DNA from: an uncultured Bacilli bacterium | GTDB taxonomy: Bacteria > Bacillota_I > Bacilli_A > RF39 > UBA660 | NCBI GenBank assembly: GCA_944358495.1 | Contig: CALVRF010000067.1 | Span: forward strand, 1-6,463 | DNA: 6,463 bases | Direction of reading: 5' to 3' | Shown here: positions 1 through 4,989 of the stretch, in pieces | Numbering within the stretch: the stretch's first letter is position 1 | Layout: every line of letters starts with the position of its first letter | The notes under the pieces: model-generated | What the model was told of the DNA's origin: nothing | Database searches by the model: none | Seen by the model: the letters and a program-made list of their open reading frames with translations, nothing else | Translations under genes and position numbers: made by a program

Positions 1-40
1 AGAACAAACAAATATAACGAATGATTTTATGCCGAGAAAA

Positions 41-141
41 CTCTTTGTAGTAGGTTGGTATAATACGTCATATTTGTGTAATCTTCTTTTTTGAAGATTA
101 CACTTCCTAATAGGATTATACCAGGTTCCTGCTACAAAGAG
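41..141 (+). repeat. 101-nt imperfect inverted repeat, candidate structured RNA
   Basis: Outer arms 41-54 and 128-141 pair over 14 positions (ten perfect, then one T-G, then three more). A 3-nt bulge (125-127) follows, then 55-64 pairs with 115-124 over 10 positions including one T-G. A symmetric internal loop of 11 and 11 nt (65-75, 104-114) leads to a perfect 11-bp hairpin, 76-86 with 93-103, with a loop of six T. Both non-Watson-Crick positions are T on the left and G on the right. They would be U-G pairs in a plus-strand RNA but A-C mismatches in a minus-strand RNA, which favours plus-strand transcription. TATAAC at 13-18 could be a -10 for it, with the -35 outside the window. I do not recognise an RNA family. 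A small non-autonomous transposable element is an alternative, but no clear target duplication flanks it (GAAAA left, GAAAT right). The repeat is certain; its nature is not. Confidence 0.5.
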
Positions 142-152
142 GAAATTGGAAT

Positions 153-179
153 AAAAAATGAGTGCTTTTTATTCACTCA
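153..179 (-). terminator. Second minus-direction terminator
   Basis: The minus-strand RNA pairs TGAGTG (179-174) with CACTCA (164-159), a 6-bp stem and 9-nt loop, followed by six U (158-153, with the first base directly after the stem). In the plus direction the same hairpin is followed only by AATTTAT, so the orientation is most likely minus. It could back up the terminator 100 nt upstream or end a short unrecognised minus-strand RNA. A perfect TATAAT lies on the minus strand at 212-207, but no matching -35 is visible. Confidence 0.55.
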
Positions 180-197
180 ATTTATAAGGTTTTAACT

Positions 198-228
198 TTG
201 ACATAATTATAAACTTTTATGTTGACAT
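198..228. repeat. Direct repeat TTGACAT, 24 nt apart
   Basis: TTGACAT occurs on the plus strand at 198-204 and again at 222-228, within the AT-rich stretch between the two minus-direction terminators. Each contains a perfect -35 hexamer, but neither has a good -10 at 16-18 nt; the best is TATTTT, 18 nt after the second. It might be a paired protein-binding site or chance in AT-rich DNA. Confidence 0.3.
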
Positions 229-272
229 TTACATATTACTCATCTTATTTTTAAGCGACCTCTATAATCACT

Positions 273-304
273 AAAAAAATACTAGTTTTTTGTTTCTAGT
301 ATTT
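273..304 (-). terminator. Strong intrinsic terminator of the rpsO-pnp unit
   Basis: The minus-strand RNA pairs AAATACTAG (304-296) with CTAGTATTT (285-277), a perfect 9-bp stem with a 10-nt loop. It runs into seven U in all (279-273, the first three in the stem). The upstream arm is coding sequence of the SHOCT-like gene, and its TAG stop (284-282) is in the downstream arm, so the operon ends right at the last codon. Confidence 0.85.
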
Positions 305-665
305 CTTTCTTTTTAGCTTCATATTCTTTTTTAGTTAGAGCTTTTTCGTCGTAAAGTTTTTTCAAACGTTCTAATTCATCTAAATAATTTAATTTGTTTT
401 TTTGTATATTATTAAGCCCAAAGTAATAAATTAGACCTAGAATACCGGAAATTAAAGAAAAGAAGATAAAGAAGATGGACCAACAAAGAATAGTTCCCTT
501 ATGATTAATTATTTCTTCATCTTCTAAATTAGAATAGTCATATAGTTTATAACCACCGATAATCATGGGAATACCCCAAATTAATCCAATTATAATTAAG
601 CAACTTAGAACCCCTAAAACAATAGCAATTATCCCAGCGGCTTTTAATAAGGCTTTATCGGACAT
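282..665 (-). CDS. Small membrane protein with C-terminal SHOCT-like domain
   Basis: The protein is 127 residues. Residues 8-42 are strongly hydrophobic, either one long or two close membrane helices with a Gly-Ile-Pro turn near 31-33. After a polar acidic stretch (43-56), residues 58-83 form another membrane segment. The C-terminal LDELERLKKLYDEKALTKKE (95-114) and the charged helix after it match the SHOCT pattern, a short two-helix module found at protein ends and thought to mediate oligomerisation. The precise role is unknown. ATG 665 shares its A with the pnp TAA stop (TAATG). AGAGG lies about 10 nt upstream within pnp, so translation is probably coupled to pnp. The last codons and TAG stop form part of the terminator hairpin. 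No functional link to PNPase is established; cotranscription is inferred from the overlap. Confidence 0.85.
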   Translation of the reverse strand: MSDKALLKAAGIIAIVLGVLSCLIIIGLIWGIPMIIGGYKLYDYSNLEDEEIINHKGTILCWSIFFIFFSLISGILGLIYYFGLNNIQKNKLNYLDELERLKKLYDEKALTKKEYEAKKKEILETKN

Positions 666-2794
666 TATTTAATGGCCTCTTTACGTGATAGGTTAAGCCT
701 ACCTTTTTTATCATAACCTAATGATTTAACTAAAATTTCGTCACCAACTTTAACCATATCACTTGGTTTTTCAACACGTTTAGTATCTAATTGAGATACA
801 TGAACTAGGCCCTCTGTCCCTGGCCAAAGCTCAACGAAACAGCCAAAATCTTCAACTTTTACGACTTTTCCGGTATAAATTTTATCAGGTTCGACTTCTC
901 TAACAATGTCTTTAATTCTTCTAGCAGTTTCCTTAATAACGTCTTTGTCCGAGTGATAGATCACAACAGTTCCGTCATCTTCTAAGTCAACTTTAACGGC
1001 ATTAACATCATTAACACTTTTGACATGGCTAGATTCTAAAATAATCTTAGTAATCATTTCCCCACCACGGCCAATAACATCTTTAATTTTTTCAGGGTCA
1101 ATTGTAAAGGTTCCCATTTTCGGAGCATATTTGCTGACTTCTTTTCGTGGTTCTTTAATAGTATCAGTAATAACATCTAAAATTTGCAGTCTAGCTTCTT
1201 TAGCTTGGTAAAGAGCTTCTTTTAATATTTGCTTACTAATACCCTTAATTTTAATATCCATTTGTAAAGCGCAGATACCATCTTTGGTTCCAGCAACTTT
1301 AAAGTCCATATCACCTAGATGGTCTTCCATACCTTGGATATCGGTTAAAATGGTGTATTTATCATCAGCAGTAATTAAACCCATGGCGATACCGGCAACC
1401 GGCGCCTTAATTGGTACACCGGCAGCCATTAGGCTCATACATCCCGCACAAATACTGGCTTGAGATGAAGAACCATTGCTTTCTAAAATTTCTGATACCA
1501 CTCTAATTGTATATGGAAATTCTTCTTCACTTGGTAAAACTTGCAGTAAAGCTTTTTCACCTAGAGCCCCATGTCCGACTTCTCTTCGACCGGGAGCACC
1601 ATAACGGCCAGTTTCACCAACCGAAAATTGTGGGAAGTTATAGTGTAACATAAAACGTTTTTCAGATTCTAAATCAAGGCCATCTAAAATTTGATGTTCA
1701 CCTAACGCACCTAAGGTCGTTACTGACAAGCTTTGGGTTTCTCCTCTAGTAAATAAAGCAGAACCATGAGTTCGCGGTAAAATGTCAATAGCCGCAGAAA
1801 GTGGTCTTATTTCTTTCATGCCTCGGCCATCGGCTCTTTGCCCCTCTAACACGACAATTTTTCTAAATAGTTGATATTCGATGTCTTCGAAAACTAAAAT
1901 AACTTTCGTGATTAATTCTTTTAATTCATCTGGTTTTAAATCTTCATTTTCTACTTTATATTTATTGACTAAATTTTCTTTAATTTCGTCAATCTTACCA
2001 TATTTTTCAAGTTTATCTTTAATTCTTAGAGCTTCGTCTAAAGGTTTAGAGATAATATTGGAAATTTCTTCTTTTAATTCATCGCTTATTTCTAATTTTT
2101 CATATTCCATTTTAGGCTGACCGATTTCTTTAATAATTTTTTCTTCGAATGCGATTAATTCTTTAATGGCTTCGTGGCCAAACATTAAGGCTTCTAGCAT
2201 ATCATCTTCGTTTACCTCTTTAGCAGATGATTCGACCATGTTAATGGCTTCTTTAGTTCCAGCAACGGTCAAATCAATATCGGAAACTTCAGCCTCTTCA
2301 GTAGTTGGGTTAATAATTAGTTTACCATCTACTCTTCCAACTTTTACACTAGCAATTGGGCCGTTAAAAGGAATTTTACTGATCGATACGGCTAAAGATG
2401 AGCCTAATAAAGCGGTCATTTCCGGCGAATTATTCGGGTCTACGGATAAAACTGTATTAACGATTTGAACTTCGTGTTTAAAGTCTTCTGGAAACAATGG
2501 ACGCATTGGTCTATCAATCATTCTAGCAGCTAAGGTGGCATTTTCGGTTGGTCTTCCTTCCCTTTTAATAAAACCACCTGGAATTTTACCCACAGAATAT
2601 AGTTTTTCCTGATATAAAACCATTAGTGGAAAAAAATCAGATAATAAATTTGCATCTTTAGAGACTACGGCAGCCGTTAAAACAACAGTATCTCCATATC
2701 TAACTAAAACAGAGCCTGTAGCTTGTTTGGCAAGTTCTCCAGTTTCCACAATTAATTTTCGGCCTCTAAAATCCATTTCAAATACTTTTTTCAT
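665..2794 (-). CDS. pnp: Polyribonucleotide nucleotidyltransferase (PNPase)
   Basis: PNPase degrades RNA 3' to 5' by phosphorolysis as a cytoplasmic homotrimer and takes part in mRNA turnover. At 709 residues it is full length. Domain order is normal: first RNase PH domain (about 10-145) with KIPGGFIKREGRP (70-82) and RMIDRPMRPLFP (91-102), a helical linker (about 240-315), second RNase PH domain (about 320-550), KH domain with the GRGG loop (575-578), and S1 domain (about 636-704). The second PH core has FSVGETGRYGAPGRREVGHGALGE and TDIQGMEDHLGDMDF, placing the metal-binding aspartates at D485 and D491. All key residues are intact, so it should be active. ATG 2794 follows AAGGAGGAT. Expression probably depends on readthrough of the hairpin after rpsO. 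The stop overlaps the start of the next gene by one base. Confidence 0.99.
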   Translation of the reverse strand: MKKVFEMDFRGRKLIVETGELAKQATGSVLVRYGDTVVLTAAVVSKDANLLSDFFPLMVLYQEKLYSVGKIPGGFIKREGRPTENATLAARMIDRPMRPLFPEDFKHEVQIVNTVLSVDPNNSPEMTALLGSSLAVSISKIPFNGPIASVKVGRVDGKLIINPTTEEAEVSDIDLTVAGTKEAINMVESSAKEVNEDDMLEALMFGHEAIKELIAFEEKIIKEIGQPKMEYEKLEISDELKEEISNIISKPLDEALRIKDKLEKYGKIDEIKENLVNKYKVENEDLKPDELKELITKVILVFEDIEYQLFRKIVVLEGQRADGRGMKEIRPLSAAIDILPRTHGSALFTRGETQSLSVTTLGALGEHQILDGLDLESEKRFMLHYNFPQFSVGETGRYGAPGRREVGHGALGEKALLQVLPSEEEFPYTIRVVSEILESNGSSSQASICAGCMSLMAAGVPIKAPVAGIAMGLITADDKYTILTDIQGMEDHLGDMDFKVAGTKDGICALQMDIKIKGISKQILKEALYQAKEARLQILDVITDTIKEPRKEVSKYAPKMGTFTIDPEKIKDVIGRGGEMITKIILESSHVKSVNDVNAVKVDLEDDGTVVIYHSDKDVIKETARRIKDIVREVEPDKIYTGKVVKVEDFGCFVELWPGTEGLVHVSQLDTKRVEKPSDMVKVGDEILVKSLGYDKKGRLNLSRKEAIK

Positions 2795-2812
2795 GTATAT
2801 CCTCCTTCTATA

Positions 2813-2838
2813 GAAAAGACACTCAAAAAAGAGTGCCT
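2813..2838 (-). terminator. Intercistronic hairpin between rpsO and pnp
   Basis: The minus-strand RNA pairs AGGCACTC (2838-2831) with GAGTGTCT (2824-2817), an 8-bp stem including one G-U, around a loop of six U. It is followed by UUUUC. It has the form of an intrinsic terminator, but no separate pnp promoter is visible in the remaining gap. It therefore probably acts as a partial terminator that lowers pnp relative to rpsO, or as an RNA processing and stability element, as is known for rpsO-pnp in other bacteria. Confidence 0.7.
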
Positions 2839-2841
2839 ACT

Positions 2842-3111
2842 TTATTTTCTTAAACCTAAACTTTTGACAATTTCACGATATCTAGTAACGTCTTTGTCTT
2901 TTAAATATTTAAGCATGCTTCTTCTACGTCCAACTTTTTTTAATAATCCTCGTCTTGAGTGATAGTCGTGCGTATGAGTTTTTAAGTGTTCAGTTAGTTC
3001 TTTAATTTCTTCAGTAAGAATAGCGATTTGAACTTCAGCTGAACCGGTATCATTTTTACCTCTGGCATACTTTTTAACAATTTTTTCTGTTTGCTCTTTT
3101 GTTAAAGCCAT
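2842..3111 (-). CDS. rpsO: 30S ribosomal protein S15
   Basis: S15 binds 16S rRNA helices 20-22 early in small-subunit assembly, and contributes to an intersubunit bridge. The protein is 89 residues, the standard length. The signatures DTGSAEVQIAILTEEI (21-36), LTEHLKTHTHDYHSRRGLL (39-57) and GRRRSMLKYLK (61-71) are all present. His42, Asp49 and Ser52 correspond to the conserved rRNA-contact residues. ATG 3111 follows a near-perfect AAAGGAGGA with 6 nt between. It is first in the rpsO-pnp unit, separated from pnp by 47 nt that contain a hairpin. Confidence 0.99.
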   Translation of the reverse strand: MALTKEQTEKIVKKYARGKNDTGSAEVQIAILTEEIKELTEHLKTHTHDYHSRRGLLKKVGRRRSMLKYLKDKDVTRYREIVKSLGLRK

Positions 3112-3188
3112 GTTCTATCCTCCTTTATTAATAAATTCGCTTATGCCTAGAAAAAAAGATGGAGTTCTTTTAATCCAAGGATAAGTAC
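3112..3188 (-). promoter_or_regulatory. rpsO 5' leader, candidate S15 autoregulatory element
   Basis: The leader contains TTATCCTT (3184-3177), which can pair over 8 positions (two of them G-U) with GAGGAUAG (3122-3115) and so cover half of the Shine-Dalgarno AAAGGAGGA (3126-3118). Next to it is a weak hairpin TGGA...TCCA (3177-3160) followed by seven U (3157-3151), which resembles a weak attenuator or the 3' end of the upstream transcript. A perfect 12-bp AT palindrome (3124-3135) overlaps the ribosome binding site. S15 is known to repress its own mRNA through differing leader structures in several bacteria. That this leader does so is inference. Confidence 0.4.
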
Positions 3189-3194
3189 ATTAAT

Positions 3195-3223
3195 AATATA
3201 CATTAATTTTAGGAAAAATGCAA
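3195..3223 (-). promoter_or_regulatory. Probable promoter for rpsO-pnp
   Basis: The minus strand reads TTGCAT (3223-3218, 4 of 6 to TTGACA), a 17-nt spacer and TATATT (3200-3195, 5 of 6 to TATAAT). It lies just beyond the stop of the 272-residue gene. The predicted start is around 3188-3186, giving a leader of about 75 nt before rpsO. Spacing is ideal but the -35 is imperfect. Confidence 0.6.
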
Positions 3224-3230
3224 GAAATTA

Positions 3231-4049
3231 CTAAAATTTTCTACTTTGAATCATTTTTTTATAAGTTCTGCCATATTCCGTATGGGGATTTTTGTCGGCC
3301 ATTTTTTTATAAAATTGAGCTAAAGCTATAGGATTTCTAAAGTCATATTTTTTTGTTTTTTTACCACTGCCGATCGTAATAAGTGGGAACCCATCTTCAC
3401 CTAAAGTATATCTGACACCTTTGTAACTGCAATCTAATTCTTTAGGATTGCCTCCTGCTTTAATATGTTTATTGTAGTTATCGATAAAACTTTTGACTTT
3501 ACAGGCTTTGATAAAAGCATAAAAATCTGAATGATTTTGATTATTAGTACTTACTAACTCTTGCATGGTGTCAACATCATATATTTCCAGTAAAGTTTTT
3601 TCATTGATTAAAGCTGCAGGATTAATTTTAGGATTTAAAGTAACATTTATTCCTAAAGCAAGAAATTCGTCTTGAACCCATTCTTCATAAGTTCTGAAAT
3701 CAGGTGTTTTAAGACATGGTTCTTCGTGTGGCAATGGAATGATAAAATCATTTTGCTCTCTTAAAACGGTCCATGCTGGATGATATTTAATAATAAATGG
3801 ATCAATGTGGTCTCCGTGATCTTGAATTGTTTTTAGCTCTCTAGCCATAGCTATGGCTTTTTGAACATTACGACTATATTCAATAATATAATTAGCCATT
3901 TTATTTTTATTACTATAAACGTTACTTCCTAGTCTAATCTGCTCTACCGGAAAATCTTTATTATCATTAAAAACAACACTGGCAGCATTTAAACAAATAT
4001 AACCGACATTTTTGTGAAAAGCTGCTTTTTTTTCTTCTAATGTGTGCAT
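3231..4049 (-). CDS. Unrecognised 272-residue soluble protein
   Basis: I do not recognise this family. The start at ATG 4049 is well supported by AGAGGTGG four bases upstream and by the near-consensus promoter behind it; the stop is TAG. No signal peptide or membrane helix is visible, so a cytosolic protein is likely. The N-terminal 75 residues look helical and basic. A central part has conserved-looking aromatic, His and Pro patches (DHGDHIDPFIIKYHPAW, 77-93; IPLPHEEPCLKTPDF, 104-118; TYEEWVQDEFLALGI, 120-134). A short beta-like stretch YKGVRYTLGEDGFPLITIG (209-227) is followed by KKTKKYDF and a basic C-terminus ending KKMIQSRKF. Five scattered cysteines form no CxxC pair. It sits between truB and rpsO, where ribF is usual in Bacilli. 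It lacks the RibF nucleotide-binding signatures, so it is not a recognisable RibF. Transcription probably runs on toward rpsO, because no strong terminator follows directly. The gene is real with high confidence; its function is unknown. Confidence 0.88.
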   Translation of the reverse strand: MHTLEEKKAAFHKNVGYICLNAASVVFNDNKDFPVEQIRLGSNVYSNKNKMANYIIEYSRNVQKAIAMARELKTIQDHGDHIDPFIIKYHPAWTVLREQNDFIIPLPHEEPCLKTPDFRTYEEWVQDEFLALGINVTLNPKINPAALINEKTLLEIYDVDTMQELVSTNNQNHSDFYAFIKACKVKSFIDNYNKHIKAGGNPKELDCSYKGVRYTLGEDGFPLITIGSGKKTKKYDFRNPIALAQFYKKMADKNPHTEYGRTYKKMIQSRKF

Positions 4050-4071
4050 ATTTCCACCTCTTTTGGGCTAT

Positions 4072-4100
4072 ATAATATAGGGAATTAAGATTTTTGTCAA
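4072..4100 (-). promoter_or_regulatory. Near-consensus sigma-A promoter for the 272-residue gene
   Basis: The minus strand carries a perfect TTGACA (4100-4095), a spacer of exactly 17 nt, and TATTAT (4077-4072, 5 of 6 to consensus). It begins only 3 nt after the truB terminator U-run. The predicted start near 4065 leaves a leader of about 16 nt with AGAGGTGG just before ATG 4049. This is the best-looking promoter in the window, which suggests the downstream gene is expressed independently of cysS-truB. Confidence 0.8.
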
Positions 4101-4103
4101 TTT

Positions 4104-4127
4104 AAAAAGCCAAAAATTATTTGGCTT
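4104..4127 (-). terminator. Intrinsic terminator after truB
   Basis: The minus-strand RNA forms AAGCCAAA / TTTGGCTT (4127-4120 with 4114-4107), an 8-bp stem with a 5-nt loop, followed by a short U-run (4108-4104, partly in the stem). The stem includes the last sense codons of truB, and the TAA stop (4119-4117) lies in the loop. The U-tract is short, so some readthrough into the next gene is possible. Confidence 0.65.
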
Positions 4128-4989
4128 CATACAACATGACTTTAGGTCTAAACTTATTATCTTTGTTGGTGTAGATAGCTAGAGGTTTGTTATCTTTATC
4201 GATAAATAAAACATCTTTAGAGTAACCATCTAGAATCTGACCATTAATAATTTTAAACTTGAGTTTATCATCGACTTGAATTATAGGAAGATTTATAGCC
4301 TTTTCAATAGGAATAATTTGATAATTACCATTGTTAATATCTATTAAAGTATAAGTATCCTTTAGTTTAAATTGTCCTTGGCTAGTTCTAGTTAATTTTG
4401 TCATAATGCCAACAGTTTTTAAATAATGGCAAATATCTCTTATTAAACTGCGAATATAAGTTCCTTTACTAACTTTCGTATACATGGTAAAAATAGTTTT
4501 ATTATCTTTTATTTGATGATCTAGTAATTTTATATCGTAAATAGTTACTTCTTTTTTTGGTAAGGTAACTTCTTCATTATTTCGGGCATATTCGTAAAGT
4601 TTTTTGCCATTTACTTTAACGGCTGAATATTTGGGAACTTCTTGGTAATAAGTGGTTTTAAAATGGTTTAAAGCCTTTATAATGGCTTCTTGGGGTATTT
4701 GAGCATTAGTATCTTTTAATATTATTCCCTCATTATCTAAAGTGTCGGTCTCTAAGCCCATGGTTACTTCGGCAATGTATTCTTTATTATCGCTAGTTAA
4801 CATCTGACTTAGTTTAGTGGCTTTGCCTAGGCAAACAACTAATACGCCCTCAGCAAGAGGATCTAAAGTGCCGGTGTGTCCAGCTTTAGTATTTAATTTT
4901 TTTTGAATGATGTTTACTACATCTCTACTAGTAAGGCCTTGGGGTTTATTGATTAAAACAAGACCGTTAATATTATTTTTGTATTTCAA
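4117..4989 (-). CDS. truB: tRNA pseudouridine(55) synthase TruB
   Basis: TruB isomerises U55 in the T-loop of tRNAs. From a TTG start at 4989 the protein is 290 residues, the usual family size. The N-terminus INGLVLINKPQGLTSRDVV is typical. The catalytic loop GHTGTLDPLAEGVL places the nucleophile at D43. Y71 (KEYIAEV), the PKYSAVKVNGKKLYEYAR block (119-136) and KGTYIRSL (175-182, conserved Arg180) are the other family signatures. The C-terminal 50 or so residues would be the short PUA-like part. An in-frame TTG at 5022 would add 11 residues not typical of TruB. I reject it because GAGAGGGGA sits 6 nt upstream of the 4989 TTG. The gene overlaps cysS by 17 nt and so is very likely cotranscribed and translationally coupled with it. 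It ends in a terminator hairpin. Confidence 0.96.
   Translation of the reverse strand: MKYKNNINGLVLINKPQGLTSRDVVNIIQKKLNTKAGHTGTLDPLAEGVLVVCLGKATKLSQMLTSDNKEYIAEVTMGLETDTLDNEGIILKDTNAQIPQEAIIKALNHFKTTYYQEVPKYSAVKVNGKKLYEYARNNEEVTLPKKEVTIYDIKLLDHQIKDNKTIFTMYTKVSKGTYIRSLIRDICHYLKTVGIMTKLTRTSQGQFKLKDTYTLIDINNGNYQIIPIEKAINLPIIQVDDKLKFKIINGQILDGYSKDVLFIDKDNKPLAIYTNKDNKFRPKVMLYEAK

Noticed and set aside
41..141. SRP RNA or CRISPR repeat pair
   Set aside because: The SRP domain IV signature with its GGAA-type loop is missing, and there is only one inverted pair with no regularly spaced repeats.
198..250. Plus-strand promoter based on TTGACA at 222-227
   Set aside because: The best -10 is TATTTT at 18 nt, it would read antisense into the SHOCT-like gene and pnp, and no plus-strand gene follows.
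1020..2468. Open frames on the plus strand at 1020-1211, 1881-2120 and 2166-2468
   Set aside because: They lie wholly antisense to the intact, well-conserved pnp gene, have Ser/Ile/Leu-rich shadow composition, and match nothing recognisable.
3231..4049. The 272-residue protein as a divergent RibF (riboflavin kinase/FAD synthetase)
   Set aside because: The position fits, but the protein lacks the GxFDGVHxGH nucleotidyltransferase motif and the kinase signatures, so position alone is not enough.
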